Shown here one piece after another: positions 35,682 through 45,269 of a DNA stretch of 64,000 bases. The stretch is from Leptolyngbya sp. SIOISBB. GTDB taxonomy: Bacteria > Cyanobacteriota > Cyanobacteriia > Phormidesmidales > Phormidesmidaceae. The stretch lies in the NCBI GenBank assembly GCA_010671905.1, contig JAAHII010000001.1, forward strand, positions 2,356,001-2,420,000, given 5' to 3'. The notes under the pieces were generated by a model that was not told the DNA's origin, made no database searches, and saw only the letters and a program-made list of their open reading frames with translations. A program made the translations under genes and the position numbers. Position 1 is the stretch's first letter; each line of letters begins with the position of its first letter.

Positions 35682-36701
35682 CTAAGCTTCTGGCAGTCGT
35701 AAGGGTTGAATCGGTTGAGAGGGGCGCGATCGCTTAGGCATCGGAAACACCGGCTGGTTATCCAGTTCAACACTTAAACCATCAAGCGGCAATGTCGTTT
35801 CTATCGCCGGGTTGGCAATCGCTGGAGATTCATCAGCCTGACGGATTTTTTGCAACTCGCGGCGGTAATAATCACGTTCTGCCGCCACTTCTTGATAGCG
35901 TTGACGAAGATGCGTTTCATACTGTGCCTGCTCGTTTAGCGACGCTTGCAGTTCTTGGATACGAACTTGTTGACGCCGGACATCCGCTTGTAGGGTCTCA
36001 ACATCGAGAGCTGGATCAATCGTTGTCGCCGGTTCAGCAAGCGATCTCCCTCGAGCCCAGTCCTCGCTAAGGCCGTCGGCTTCAGTCAGTTGCGGTGACG
36101 TCTTGGTAGACGTGTGATCGAAGGTAGCCAGATCCGCGATCATGACTTGAATCGTCTTGATGATGTGCCCAAAATTGAGGTGATGATTGCCTAAATCAGC
36201 GTTGAGGTGGTCAAGGTGTTGTTTTGCTAACCCCAAGTATTGGCTCAAATGCACTGTCATCGAACGTGCCACCATTACCTCGGCCTCTAGAGCCCGATAG
36301 TGCTCTGCAGAACCTCGCGCCAACATCACTCCAGTTTGCTGCTGGTGGATTAAATATTGCAGATAGGTTTGTAGTTCGGTATGGCTCTGTTGAAACTGAA
36401 TATTGAGCTGATCAAAGGCTTGCTGCTGCTGATCAATCAACTCATTCAAACGAAAACCCATCACCCCCAAAAGATGATCTTGAATCTCGGCAAATTGAGC
36501 TAGCTGCTGCTTGAGATGAGTAATGGCCTGTTGTTGAACATTGGCATACTTCTCAGTACTCGCCAACTGAGTCTCAACCCAACATTTATCTTGAACTTGT
36601 GCCGCCAGATCTTCTAAAGATTCAAGGGCTTGATCGAGCGCTTGCTGAAGTAGACACACCCGCTGAACGAGCTTGAAATCAAGAGAGTTGCTCTGTTGCA
36701 T
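35682..36701 (-). CDS. Gln-rich coiled-coil protein, unknown function
   Basis: The 339-residue protein is predicted to be mostly coiled coil: residues about 20-200 are rich in Gln and Leu with heptad spacing (QQAITHLKQQLAQFAEIQDH, LIDQQQQAFDQLNIQ), a disordered linker follows near residue 205-235, and a second coiled coil runs about 240-290 (LQADVRRQQVRIQELQASL, HLRQRYQEVAAERDYYRREL). The C-terminus is Pro-rich (KRSRPSQPIQPLRLPEA). There is no signal peptide or membrane segment. It may be a scaffold or cytoskeletal-type protein; no family is recognised. Confidence 0.75.
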   Translation of the reverse strand: MQQSNSLDFKLVQRVCLLQQALDQALESLEDLAAQVQDKCWVETQLASTEKYANVQQQAITHLKQQLAQFAEIQDHLLGVMGFRLNELIDQQQQAFDQLNIQFQQSHTELQTYLQYLIHQQQTGVMLARGSAEHYRALEAEVMVARSMTVHLSQYLGLAKQHLDHLNADLGNHHLNFGHIIKTIQVMIADLATFDHTSTKTSPQLTEADGLSEDWARGRSLAEPATTIDPALDVETLQADVRRQQVRIQELQASLNEQAQYETHLRQRYQEVAAERDYYRRELQKIRQADESPAIANPAIETTLPLDGLSVELDNQPVFPMPKRSRPSQPIQPLRLPEA

Positions 36702-37165
36702 AGCGAATAAACACTGCGAAAAGCGGGAGATTCATCAGGATGGGTCATTACTGTAACAAGGGACCTCGCGAAATGTTGTGCACCACACCACACTTGTCGT
36801 CTATGAGACATTTCTTTGCGAAATCTTGAAACAATCGATACCGAAGATATCCCTTCGGCAGAGGACCTGATAGTTGTAGATGTATGTCGATGAGCCTGGT
36901 TTTACCGCGCCCTACACAGGGCAGGATGAGTTACCAGACTAATGCTCTGAATTGCAGCACTACCGCACAATTGCCGTAGTGCCAAGCAGGCTCCAGAACT
37001 TACAAATTTTACTGCTGATGGTTTTTGCGACTTCAACTCTTCCTAAGCCTAGCATCGTGCTCTGGTGTGTGCTCAACGCCTAGGTGTGTGCTCAACGCTT
37101 AGGTACTCTGACATCATCGCGTAAGTTAGGATCAACACTTGACCACCTACGGGAAGTTCGCTTCG
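36702..37165. other. Intergenic region upstream of rsmA
   Basis: No gene seen. It contains an inverted repeat with arms GCACTAC/GTAGTGC at 36957-36982 and the 19 bp tandem repeat at 37064-37101, and should contain the promoter of the rsmA-ispE operon. Confidence 0.45.
37064..37101 (+). repeat. 19 bp direct tandem repeat
   Basis: GGTGTGTGCTCAACGCCTA is followed at once by GGTGTGTGCTCAACGCTTA, differing at one base. Confidence 0.8.
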
Positions 37166-38002
37166 ATGACGTTTTCTGCCAGAACGCGCAAACGATTTGG
37201 CCAACACTGGCTTAAGAGCGAACCCGTTTTAGCCAAAATCATTGAGGCTGCCGCCCTGGAAAAATGCGATCGCATTCTCGAAATTGGTCCTGGCACAGGT
37301 GTCCTCACCCAGCGCATCCTGCCCGATGTCGCTGAGCTAATCGCGATCGAGATTGACCGTGATTTATCTCGTCGGCTCCGGCAACAATTTGCAGACGCCC
37401 CTAATTTCCAGTTACTCGAAGGCGATATGCTGCAGCTCGATTGGTCACAAATCGCTGCCGCCTCGGTGGATAGCAACCGGCCAAACAAGGTCGTCGCCAA
37501 CATTCCTTATTACATTACCGGTCCGCTTTTAGAGCGGCTTTTGGGCACGATCACCCAACCCCATGCGCCACCGTTTGACTCGATTGTGCTGCTTGTGCAG
37601 CAAGAAATTGCGGATCGCCTCTGTGCTACTGCGGGCTCTAAAGCGGTGGGGAGTCTGACGATTAAAGTGCAATACCTCGCGGCCTGTGAAATTATTTGCC
37701 CGGTGCCCCCCAAAGCCTTTCAGCCGCCACCAAAGGTGATGTCTGCCGTCATTCGTCTACGGCCGCGATCATTTCCCCTAGTCGCCACCGATCCGACTCT
37801 GCTAGCGCGTTTGCTGAAGTTGGGGTTTGCTAGCAAACGCAAGATGTTGCGCAATAACTTAGCGGCAGTGATTGAGCGATCGCAGCTCCTAGACCTCTTG
37901 ACAAGCTTGGGAATTGCCGACAATGTGCGGGCGGAAGATCTGAGCGTGACCGATTGGGTGACGTTGAGTAATAAGATGCTTGAGGAAGGATATTCATCTT
38001 GA
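37166..38002 (+). CDS. rsmA: 16S rRNA dimethyladenosine transferase
   Basis: RsmA (KsgA) dimethylates two adjacent adenosines in helix 45 of 16S rRNA during 30S assembly. The 278-residue protein has RKRFGQHWLKSE at the start, SAM motif I ILEIGPGTGVLTQ, IAIEIDRDLSRRL, GDMLQLDW, the catalytic VVANIPYYITGPLL and the C-terminal VPPKAFQPPPKVMSAVIRL. The ATG at 37166 is used in place of an upstream TTG because it matches the family start (MTFSARTRKRFGQH). It is followed after 61 bp by ispE and then a DUF3531 gene, an order that suggests one operon. Confidence 0.97.
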   Translation: MTFSARTRKRFGQHWLKSEPVLAKIIEAAALEKCDRILEIGPGTGVLTQRILPDVAELIAIEIDRDLSRRLRQQFADAPNFQLLEGDMLQLDWSQIAAASVDSNRPNKVVANIPYYITGPLLERLLGTITQPHAPPFDSIVLLVQQEIADRLCATAGSKAVGSLTIKVQYLAACEIICPVPPKAFQPPPKVMSAVIRLRPRSFPLVATDPTLLARLLKLGFASKRKMLRNNLAAVIERSQLLDLLTSLGIADNVRAEDLSVTDWVTLSNKMLEEGYSS

Positions 38003-38063
38003 GGGTCAAAGGTCTGGTAACTGCGCACTGCTGGAGCGATCGGCCAGATTTACGGAAGGTGTT

Positions 38064-39011
38064 ATGGATTCATATTCCCTATCGGCCGCTGCCAAAATCA
38101 ATCTGTATCTAGAAGTCGTGGGCGATCGCCCTGATGGTTACCACGAGTTGGTCATGGTCATGCAAAGCGTCGGCTTGACCGACCGCGTGACCGTCCGCCG
38201 CACAGGAGCGCACCACATCCGGCTCCAGTGCAATCATCCTGATGTCCCCAATGATGAGACTAACTTGGCCTACCGGGCGGCAGCGTTACTGCAAGCGAGC
38301 TTTCCGCAAGTGATGGAGCACTGGGGGGGGATCGAAATCATTATTGAGAAAAATATTCCCGTCGGTGCAGGACTCGCTGGCGGCTCGACCAACGCGGCAG
38401 CAGTCTTGGTCGGGCTCGATATGCTGTGGCAACTAGGTCTGACTCAAATTGAGCTGCAAACCTTAGCGGCAGAGCTCGGCTCTGACATTCCTTTTTGCAT
38501 TGCTGGAGGCACTGCGATCGCGACTGGACGGGGTGAACAAGTCGACACGCTATATGGCCTTGACGGACTGTATGCCGTTTTGGCAAAATCCCCGACTCTC
38601 TCAGTCTCAACACCTTGGGCCTACAAAACTTACCGCCAGGCATTTGCTGACACGTATATGGATATCACCACAGCAGGTCCCTCCCGTCGAGAGCACCTCC
38701 ATTCCAGTCCGATGATGACAGCCATTTCACAACAAGATGGCGACGCGATTGGTCAACATCTTTATAACGATTTAGAAAAAGTGGTGCTGTCAGCCCACCC
38801 GGAAGTCAACGAGGTCAAAACGGCCTTAGCCAGTTGTGGTGGTTTAGGCACCTTGATGTCGGGTTCAGGGCCAACGCTGTTTACGTTAACGGCCAGTCAG
38901 TCTGAAGCAGAAGCCATTGTCCAGCAGATGCGATCGCGCTATTCAGACTCTCAACTCGGCCTCTGGATTGCCCCTTTAGTCCCCACCAGCTTGCAACTGA
39001 TAGAGTCATAG
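38064..39011 (+). CDS. ispE: 4-diphosphocytidyl-2-C-methyl-D-erythritol kinase
   Basis: IspE phosphorylates CDP-ME in the plastid-type MEP pathway of isoprenoid synthesis, which feeds carotenoids, phytol and quinones. The 315-residue GHMP kinase has SLSAAAKINLYLEVVGDRPD (substrate Lys), the ATP-binding glycine loop PVGAGLAGGSTNAAAVL, AAELGSDIPFCIAGG and the C-terminal LMSGSGPTLFTL. The ATG at 38064 lies after GGAAGG; the frame is open further upstream into the end of rsmA. Confidence 0.97.
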   Translation: MDSYSLSAAAKINLYLEVVGDRPDGYHELVMVMQSVGLTDRVTVRRTGAHHIRLQCNHPDVPNDETNLAYRAAALLQASFPQVMEHWGGIEIIIEKNIPVGAGLAGGSTNAAAVLVGLDMLWQLGLTQIELQTLAAELGSDIPFCIAGGTAIATGRGEQVDTLYGLDGLYAVLAKSPTLSVSTPWAYKTYRQAFADTYMDITTAGPSRREHLHSSPMMTAISQQDGDAIGQHLYNDLEKVVLSAHPEVNEVKTALASCGGLGTLMSGSGPTLFTLTASQSEAEAIVQQMRSRYSDSQLGLWIAPLVPTSLQLIES

Positions 39012-39071
39012 ACCGCGCTCTCAGACCAGCAAGCAGTGCTCATGATGTTGATGTAGGAGTGATATCAAAAT

Positions 39072-39527
39072 ATGCAAATCCAATTTCGCGAGTGTGATTT
39101 TTTCAACCTTTGGATTTGGATTCAGTTTGCGGTTGTGCCCTCGACGATGGAACAACAGTATGTCGATGAGATTTTGAATTCCTGGTTCTTTTTAGGCAAA
39201 CTAGGCGGCTTTAATGCCGAAAACCTGCAAGTGCAAGATACCGGCCTCGAAATCAGCTATATGCACTATGACGATTCACAGGCCGACGACACCTTGGTAT
39301 CGCTAATGCACAACATGAGCGCAGTGGAGTATGAAGGGATCTGGGCGCGCTGCTGGTTTGACTTGGGCACCTCAGATGCCCTCGCAATCGATATTTTGCT
39401 CAATGCGCTCAAGCAGTTCAGCGCCGATTATGTCGCCATTGAACAGGTCATTATCGGGGGCGAAAACGAAGATTGGCCGATTCCAGACAGCTATCAAGCC
39501 GATGTTGTGGGTAGCGAGTACAACTAG
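39072..39527 (+). CDS. DUF3531 family protein
   Basis: The 151-residue protein matches the cyanobacterial and plastid DUF3531 family in length and pattern: IQFRECDFFNLWIWIQF, the variable middle, YEGIWARCWFDLGTSDALAI and IDILLNALKQFSADYVAIEQ, with the acidic end GGENEDWPIPD. Function is unknown. It follows ispE by 60 bp on the same strand, as the probable last gene of the operon. Confidence 0.85.
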   Translation: MQIQFRECDFFNLWIWIQFAVVPSTMEQQYVDEILNSWFFLGKLGGFNAENLQVQDTGLEISYMHYDDSQADDTLVSLMHNMSAVEYEGIWARCWFDLGTSDALAIDILLNALKQFSADYVAIEQVIIGGENEDWPIPDSYQADVVGSEYN

Positions 39528-40048
39528 GCCACTTTATGGCTCATAGCAGAGTTCGGCATCCCGAGTGCAGACCTGAGGATCCGACTGGCTAGCACTTTCC
39601 GTAATCTGAGATGTTTCTCCCTTAGCGGCGGTTTGCGAGCTGCGCATCGCTACTCACCGTACCGCCAATCAGGCATGAGAAATTCTGGGTCTTCTGAGGG
39701 CGCGTCATCAATTAATCCCAGAAGCCTTTGGGGCAAACCATTGCCGCGCCCGCATTCACGCCATAGTCTAGGGGCTGTCGTTCCTTCACTGCAAGGGTTT
39801 GGCCACTACATGATGACAGGCCCGAGCAAAGGCACTCCTCAGATTAGATACCCTATTGAAGGCAGGCTGATAGACCCTGACGCTGCTCTGTGTTGTGAAG
39901 GCTAAACCGATTGCATGTGAATGCTTGCTCAGGATAGTCCAAACCTGAAACGCTTTGATTGACAGTGAGCGTCAATTCAAAGTGTCCGAACTAAGTCTTC
40001 CGCCGCAGTACCCACAGAATTCAAGCGTCAACTCTGGAATTAAGACGA
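39528..40048. other. Intergenic region with MITE-like copy 2
   Basis: No gene is seen. The first part has a short motif (ATAGCAGAGTTCGGCAT) related to the dispersed repeat at 9075. The frame at 39633-39905 overlaps the MITE and is not considered coding. Confidence 0.5.
39697..39826 (+). repeat. MITE-like ~130 bp element, copy 2
   Basis: It starts AGGGCGCGTCATCAATTAAT, has the inner block CATAGTCTAGGGGCTGTCGT, and ends CATGATGACAGGCCCGAG. The order and spacing match copy 1 (opposite strand). Confidence 0.7.
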
Positions 40049-40471
40049 TTAGAGTTGCTCCAGATATCCCAACAAGTCAGCCATATCTTTCGGCTCTGGT
40101 TGAAACTGGGGCATGGGTGGCGTATTGCCACTGACGACTTGCTGAATGAGCTTAACCTTTGATTTACGCGCCGATACACCTAACAGGCTTGGGCCAACTT
40201 CACCATTAGCCTCGATCCCATGACAAACAGCGCAGTTCATCTGAAAAATCTCGTGTCCGCGATCGCTGTCTGCCTCCAGTGCTAATACCCCTTGCACGTA
40301 GGGATCCGCCGCTTGAGCGTGCCACACAAAAAACAAGATCCCCAAGATGAGGGTCAGAAGGACTCCAACCACCATGAGCCGCCGTTGGTTCCCCAAAGAT
40401 GAATCGGCAAAATCTTGATCGAGCGCGTTATCAGCCAAAGCTTCCGAGTAGTTACGTTTCGTTATTAACAT
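40049..40471 (-). CDS. cytM: Cytochrome cM-like membrane-anchored c-type cytochrome
   Basis: The 140-residue protein has one N-terminal membrane helix (RLMVVGVLLTLILGILFFVW, residues 31-50), then a class I cytochrome c domain with heme motif CAVCH (80-84) and probable axial Met120 in SGNTPPMPQF. The segment SDRGHEIFQMNCAVCHG and the end ADLLGYLEQL match the CytM family rather than cytochrome c6. CytM is reported to suppress photosynthetic or heterotrophic activity under certain conditions in Synechocystis. It is divergent from petG, with a 174 bp shared upstream region, so the two may be co-regulated. Confidence 0.88.
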   Translation of the reverse strand: MLITKRNYSEALADNALDQDFADSSLGNQRRLMVVGVLLTLILGILFFVWHAQAADPYVQGVLALEADSDRGHEIFQMNCAVCHGIEANGEVGPSLLGVSARKSKVKLIQQVVSGNTPPMPQFQPEPKDMADLLGYLEQL

Positions 40472-40645
40472 AGCTTAAAGGTGTCTCAGAAACCCGACAC
40501 AAATAACTTCCTTTAAGGTTTTTGTGTTGCGAAAGGTTAAGTCGCCTCCCAGATTTAGCCTTCGATTGGGTACTTGTTAACAAGAGTGAGATAATAAAGC
40601 TTCACCAAAATCTTGTTGCTTGAAACTACTAAGGAGCCTTTGGGC

Positions 40646-40762
40646 GTGGTTGAACCTCTCTTGAGTGGAATCGTGTTGGGCCTCATTCCTGTAACACTGG
40701 CAGGTTTGTTTGTGGCCGCATACATGCAATATCGCCGTGGCAATCAGCTTGATCTAGATTAG
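40646..40762 (+). CDS. petG: Cytochrome b6f complex subunit 5
   Basis: This 38-residue protein, too short to appear in most gene scans, reads [20 protein letters not shown] then [17 protein letters not shown] after the start. It matches PetG almost residue for residue. PetG is a single-helix subunit needed for stability of cytochrome b6f in the thylakoid membrane. The start is GTG at 40646, with AAGGAG at 40631-40636 about 9 bp upstream. A hairpin terminator follows. Confidence 0.97.
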   Translation: MVEPLLSGIVLGLIPVTLAGLFVAAYMQYRRGNQLDLD

Positions 40763-40824
40763 ACTGCACGTGGCTCTAGGCGCTGTCCTTAGTGGCGGTT
40801 GCCAATGCTCAATTGCGAGCAATC

Positions 40825-40865
40825 ATCCCCTTTGTTGAGTTCCGTCTCAATGAGGGGATATTTTT
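40825..40865 (+). terminator. Rho-independent terminator of petG
   Basis: Arms ATCCCC/GGGGAT and TTGAG/CTCAA form an interrupted stem, followed by ATTTTT. Confidence 0.8.
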
Positions 40866-41083
40866 AGGCTGATTGTCGATCTCAATCAGCACACCGCAAG
40901 CCTGCAGTACAGAGCCTTCAGGAATGACCTCTTGGCTAAGCAAAGATTATTGCCATTGGTCGGTTTGGGCCATTGCCAATAGCGGAAACCCTGATTCAGT
41001 CAGAATTTTATTACTGACATCTGCCTTCTGCCGCAACCAGAGACAATTTCATCATGCCCCTGGCAATATGGCATCACGTTCGC

Positions 41084-41214
41084 CTAGGGGCTGTCATTAT
41101 TTAGAACCTGAATCCTGATGCAGAAAGCGGTTCAGCCCCTAACTAGATTTACAGGGCGGGCGCGGTAATGCTTATACCGCAAGGTTTTCGAGTTTAATTG
41201 ATGACGCGCCCTAG
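41084..41214 (-). repeat. MITE-like ~130 bp element, copy 3, with TA flanks
   Basis: The left end CTAGGGGCTGTCATTATTTA and the inverse of the right end (CTAGGGCGCGTCATCAATTA) match at about 16 of 22 positions. The element is bounded by TA on both sides, as expected for IS630/mariner-type insertion. A second internal copy of CAGCCCCTAA lies near 41133. Confidence 0.7.
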
Positions 41215-41244
41215 CATTCCGACTCTAGCTCCTATGCCAGATGT

Positions 41245-42534
41245 TTATGAACAGGTCTGAGCTTGCTGCCAACCCTGCAGGGCTAAACAAGCACTGCCAA
41301 AAGCAGCTTCCGTAGACTCAGCAACAGCGACAGGAGTCGGCAATAACCTTTGGCGAATGGTTGTCCAAGTGGCGTTTTGGGCTCCTCCCCCGGCGGTAAG
41401 AATACGGGTCGGCGGAGTCGCACCTAGCGCCACCAACCGCTTATATCCTTGAGCTTCAATGCGAGCGATGCTTTCTAATAGACCGTGTAAAAAGTCGGTG
41501 GACTCGGCGGGGCGCGGTGTCAGCCGGGGCGGCAGCTGGGGATCACTCGTGGGAAACCGTTCTCCAGGACGGAGGAGCGGATAGTAATCCAAGTGAGAGG
41601 GGCGATCGCCCGCAATTTGTGGGCTTAGACGCTGTAGCTCAGCATCAGTAAAGTACCGCTGCAGCACTGCGCCTCCCGTGTTAGAAGCCCCCCCGACCAG
41701 CCACAAATCCCCCCATCGATGGCTATAAATGCCGTATTCACTCGCATCTACCCGCGTCTGGCTGAGGAGTTTGATGACCAGTGTCGACCCCAGGGAGGTC
41801 ACGGCTTCGCCGGGGGCGCTGGCCCCGCTGGCCAAAAAGGCCGCAATACTGTCGGTTGTTCCCGCTACCACTAGACAATCACGAGGTAGACCGTAGCGAT
41901 CGCTCGCCGCTGATGAAACACCTCTGAAGGCCGTGCCCGGTGCTTGCACCTGTGGCAAGCAGCCCACTAAATTTTGCGGCTCCAACAACTCCAGCAACCA
42001 ATCAGGATAGGCCAAGGTGCCAATGTCGTAGCCCAACTTGAGAGCGTTGTGATAGTCACTGAGTCCAGGCGTCTCGTGCAGTTGATAGGCTAACCAATCA
42101 GCCTGATGCATAAAATACTGGGCTTGCTCCAGAACGGCTGGTGATAAATGAGCTTGCCACCACAGTAACTTCACCAAACTAGAGGTAGCGCTCCGGGTGG
42201 GACTCGCAGTTGGCGCGACAGCTGCCACAAAAGCACAGTTTTCCTGCCCGCGATCGTCGTTGTATAACAGGGGCTCAGTGACAGGGTGTCCTCGACCGTC
42301 ACATAGCAACACCGTGGCTGAAGTGCCGTTAATCGCGATCGCGGACAGCTGCGATCGCACGGCTGGCTCTAGTCCACTCAACAAGGCCTCTAAGCCCTGC
42401 AGCCAGATATCCTCCTGCAGTCTGTTAGCTGGCGCAAAGTTCACTTGCTTTGCCGCCACGATCCGTCGGGTCTGGTCGATCACGGTCAAGCGGGCCCCGG
42501 ATGTACCGAAATCTAAACCAGCGGCCAGCACCAT
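41245..42534 (-). CDS. FGGY-family carbohydrate kinase (xylulokinase/D-ribulose kinase type)
   Basis: The 429-residue protein starts AAGLDFGTSGARLTVIDQ, the phosphate-binding loop of FGGY kinases, and has the conserved base-containing VVAGTTDSIAAFLASG, SLGSTLVIKLLS and the C-terminal ILTAGGGAQNATWTTIRQ. It is shorter than classical xylulokinases (about 490) and resembles the cyanobacterial and plant XK-1 group, for which D-ribulose kinase activity has been reported. This assignment is by family resemblance. The gene is downstream of apcF on the same strand but behind its terminator. Confidence 0.88.
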   Translation of the reverse strand: MVLAAGLDFGTSGARLTVIDQTRRIVAAKQVNFAPANRLQEDIWLQGLEALLSGLEPAVRSQLSAIAINGTSATVLLCDGRGHPVTEPLLYNDDRGQENCAFVAAVAPTASPTRSATSSLVKLLWWQAHLSPAVLEQAQYFMHQADWLAYQLHETPGLSDYHNALKLGYDIGTLAYPDWLLELLEPQNLVGCLPQVQAPGTAFRGVSSAASDRYGLPRDCLVVAGTTDSIAAFLASGASAPGEAVTSLGSTLVIKLLSQTRVDASEYGIYSHRWGDLWLVGGASNTGGAVLQRYFTDAELQRLSPQIAGDRPSHLDYYPLLRPGERFPTSDPQLPPRLTPRPAESTDFLHGLLESIARIEAQGYKRLVALGATPPTRILTAGGGAQNATWTTIRQRLLPTPVAVAESTEAAFGSACLALQGWQQAQTCS

Positions 42535-42566
42535 GATCCCACCACTCTCTCATCCGTCCCTTCAAC

Positions 42567-42593
42567 AAAAAAAGGGGTGTCGTACGACACCCC
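42567..42593 (-). terminator. Rho-independent terminator of apcF
   Basis: A perfect 20 bp palindrome (GGGGTGTCGT and its complement) is followed on the minus strand by seven T. Confidence 0.92.
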
Positions 42594-42632
42594 ACATTCC
42601 AGTTTCTCAAGTGGAATAAGCAAATCTAAATA

Positions 42633-43142
42633 TCAAACGCTGACTTCACTCAGCTCCCGCAAGATGTGGTCAAAGGGCTGGTCAACAAAGCTGGTATCTT
42701 CGAGGCCAGCGGCAGCCGCTTTGGCTTTCACCATGTCTTTCATAATTTGAATACCGACAACAGTCGGCGCAATGGGCACTCCCAAAGAATTGTAAGTTTC
42801 ACGCAGCCCCTGCAAGACCCGCTCGTCTAACACATTAGAGTTACCAGCGACTAAGGCATAACTGCTGTAACGCAGGTAATAGTCCATATCACGCAGGCAA
42901 GCGGCATAACGACGGGTTGTATAGGCATTGCCCCCTGGGCGAATGAGTTCCGGCACCGTTTCAAACAGCTGACTAGCTGCAGCTTTCACGATCTCAGCCG
43001 CTTTAGCGCTAATCATCGTGGCCACCTGCACCCGAGCAACGCCAGTGTCAAAATAACTCTTTAGAGAATCGAGGGCCGCCTGATCCAAATAGCGCCCCGT
43101 CGAATCATAATTTCGGATTAATGTCGTTACGGCATCCCGCAT
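42633..43142 (-). CDS. apcF: Allophycocyanin beta-18 subunit (phycobilisome core)
   Basis: ApcF is a minor beta-type subunit in the core trimers that pass energy out of the phycobilisome. The 169-residue protein starts MRDAVTTLIRNYDSTGRYLD and has the bilin-attachment Cys82 in RYAACLRDMDYYLRY and LDERVLQGLRETYNSLGVP. It is closer to ApcF than to ApcB from the stretch PFDHILRELSE. The ATG at 43142 has GGAGA at the right distance; the frame is open 14 codons further. The gene is separate from any apcAB operon and ends in a strong terminator, so it is monocistronic. Confidence 0.95.
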   Translation of the reverse strand: MRDAVTTLIRNYDSTGRYLDQAALDSLKSYFDTGVARVQVATMISAKAAEIVKAAASQLFETVPELIRPGGNAYTTRRYAACLRDMDYYLRYSSYALVAGNSNVLDERVLQGLRETYNSLGVPIAPTVVGIQIMKDMVKAKAAAAGLEDTSFVDQPFDHILRELSEVSV

Positions 43143-43797
43143 GAACGTTCTTCTCCCAATCAGTCTTAAAAGATCCCAGCCCAAAAACCTGGAATTGTGA
43201 TCGCGCGTATGAGAAAAATGCCAAATTCAACCCAGCATTTCCAGGAACGTCTTCCCCATAAATCACTCATTCAAAAACCACCGAAAAGCTTGGCTCATCG
43301 ACTGTTGAGTAATCCAAGGGTCAGTCTATCACGCGACTTGAGAGCGCAGGCGACTACACCGAGAAAGATGAAGAATCCCCCCAGGAGATTGTTACACTCT
43401 GATACATTTCGCAATGCGCTATCGGTCTCCTGCTAAAGCACTTTTCTACAAAAATGGCTCTATCAAGGCTTTCACTTCCACTCTTCAGAGAAGCCGTTGC
43501 TATTGAGAAAATGTTTGGCCGATAAACATTGGGAAGGGAGCTGCACGCGGAGAGCACGGGTTGGCACTTTGGTAAAACCTGATACAAAAGCCACGAATCC
43601 CTATCCATAGGATGAATCAGACAACTTAAGGCTGGGTTTGCGGACATCTTTCATTAAGTGCATTGGCCATTCGGGAGGTATCAGGGGACTTCGTTATTGA
43701 GAGAAGAAGCCTCTGCCACTTCTACAGAATCGTGTCTACTGTACTAGCCAATTAATACGAGTTGCCTCTACGGACTTGGAGAGTAAAGGAGTAATAC
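43143..43797. other. Shared upstream region of apcF and glnA
   Basis: 655 bp without a supported gene, containing the divergent promoters. No perfect NtcA site (GTA-N8-TAC) is seen before glnA; the nearest partial match is around 43735-43750, followed by a TAATAC that could serve as a -10 box. Confidence 0.45.
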
Positions 43798-45216
43798 ATG
43801 GCGACCGCTGAAGACATCTTGAAAAAGATTCAAGACGAAAATATTCAGTTGATCGATCTGAAGTTTATTGATTTGCCAGGCATCTGGCAGCATTTAACTG
43901 TCCATGTCAGCCAAATTGATGCTGGCAGCTTTACCGATGGTGTTGCCTTTGATGGTTCCAGTATTCGCGGTTGGAAAGCCATTAACGAATCTGACATGAT
44001 GATGGTGCCCGACCCCAATACGGCTTGGATCGATCCTTTTTATGCCGAGCCGACCCTGAGCATGGTTTGCACCATTAAGGAGCCTCGTACCGGGGCGTTG
44101 TATGAGCGGTGCCCGCGAGCGGTTGCGACCAAGGCGATCGATTACCTCAAGTCAAGCGGTATCGGCGATACTGCGTTCTTCGGCCCTGAAGCTGAATTTT
44201 TCATCTTTGATGATGTGCGCTTTGACCAAAATGAGCATTCTGCTTACTATTACGTCGACAGCGTTGAAGGCCGTTGGAATACTGGTCGCGAAGAGGAAGG
44301 CGGCAACTTAGGTTACAAACCCCGCTACAAAGAGGGTTACTTCCCTGTATCTCCGACTGATACTTCGCAGGATATGCGGAGTGAGATGCTGTTGACCATG
44401 GCTAGTTTAGGGGTGCCGATTGAGAAGCACCACCATGAAGTGGCTACGGGTGGCCAGTGCGAGCTAGGCATCAAGTTTGGTGAGCTGATCCAAGCCGCTG
44501 ATTGGTTGATGATCTACAAGTACTGCATCAAAAACGTGGCCAAGAAGTACGGTAAAACCGTTACATTCATGCCTAAGCCTTTGTTTAACGACAATGGCTC
44601 TGGTATGCACACTCACCAATCCATTTGGAAAGATGGTCAGCCACTCATGGCGGGCGATAAGTATGCTGGCTTGAGTCAGACTGCGCTCTGGTATATCGGT
44701 GGCATTCTCAAGCATGCTCCGGCCTTACTAGCCTTCACCAACCCGACGACCAACTCCTACAAGCGGTTGGTGCCTGGTTTCGAAGCTCCAGTGAACTTGG
44801 CATACTCTCAAGGCAACCGTTCTGCATCTGTTCGGATTCCCCTAACTGGTGACAGCCCCAAAGCTAAACGTTTGGAGTTCCGCTGTCCTGACGCCACTTC
44901 TAACCCATATCTAGCCTTTGCAGCGATGCTCTGTGCCGGTATTGACGGCATTAAGAACCAGATTGATCCTGGTGATCCGCTGGATGTGGATATCTATGAC
45001 CTCAGTCCTGAAGAACTGGCGAAGATTCCTTCAACCCCAGGTTCTCTGCTAGATGCCCTGAAGGCCTTGGAAGATGACCATGAGTTCTTGGTGACTGGTG
45101 GGGTCTTTACTGAAGACTTTATCCAAAACTGGATTGAGTACAAGCTCGACAATGAAGTTAATCCCATGCGTCTACGGCCTCATCCCTACGAGTTAGCTCT
45201 CTACTACGACTGCTAA
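43798..45216 (+). CDS. glnA: Glutamine synthetase type I
   Basis: GlnA joins ammonium to glutamate at ATP cost, the main entry of nitrogen in cyanobacteria. The 472-residue protein has [19 protein letters not shown], the metal-site [12 protein letters not shown], the glutamate/ATP region [49 protein letters not shown] and the end [18 protein letters not shown]. The length is the family standard. AAAGGAG precedes the ATG. Cyanobacterial GlnA is controlled by NtcA and small inactivating factors (GifA/GifB) rather than adenylylation; no gif gene is visible here. A terminator follows the gene. Confidence 0.98.
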   Translation: MATAEDILKKIQDENIQLIDLKFIDLPGIWQHLTVHVSQIDAGSFTDGVAFDGSSIRGWKAINESDMMMVPDPNTAWIDPFYAEPTLSMVCTIKEPRTGALYERCPRAVATKAIDYLKSSGIGDTAFFGPEAEFFIFDDVRFDQNEHSAYYYVDSVEGRWNTGREEEGGNLGYKPRYKEGYFPVSPTDTSQDMRSEMLLTMASLGVPIEKHHHEVATGGQCELGIKFGELIQAADWLMIYKYCIKNVAKKYGKTVTFMPKPLFNDNGSGMHTHQSIWKDGQPLMAGDKYAGLSQTALWYIGGILKHAPALLAFTNPTTNSYKRLVPGFEAPVNLAYSQGNRSASVRIPLTGDSPKAKRLEFRCPDATSNPYLAFAAMLCAGIDGIKNQIDPGDPLDVDIYDLSPEELAKIPSTPGSLLDALKALEDDHEFLVTGGVFTEDFIQNWIEYKLDNEVNPMRLRPHPYELALYYDC

Positions 45217-45269
45217 GAACGTAGGTCTGATCTGAACGATCGATCAACTCCCTCTGTGAATCTGTGGTT

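Larger units (their letters stand above)
40763..41244. other. Intergenic region with terminator and MITE-like copy 3
   Basis: Contains the petG terminator and the third MITE-like copy; nothing else is recognisable between. Confidence 0.5.

Noticed and set aside
39633-39905. 90-residue frame downstream of the DUF3531 gene
   Set aside because: It runs through the MITE-like copy 2 and is explained by it.
43660-43797. NtcA binding site before glnA
   Set aside because: NtcA control is expected from the family, but no GTA-N8-TAC was found; GTGTCTACTGTAC has the wrong spacing.
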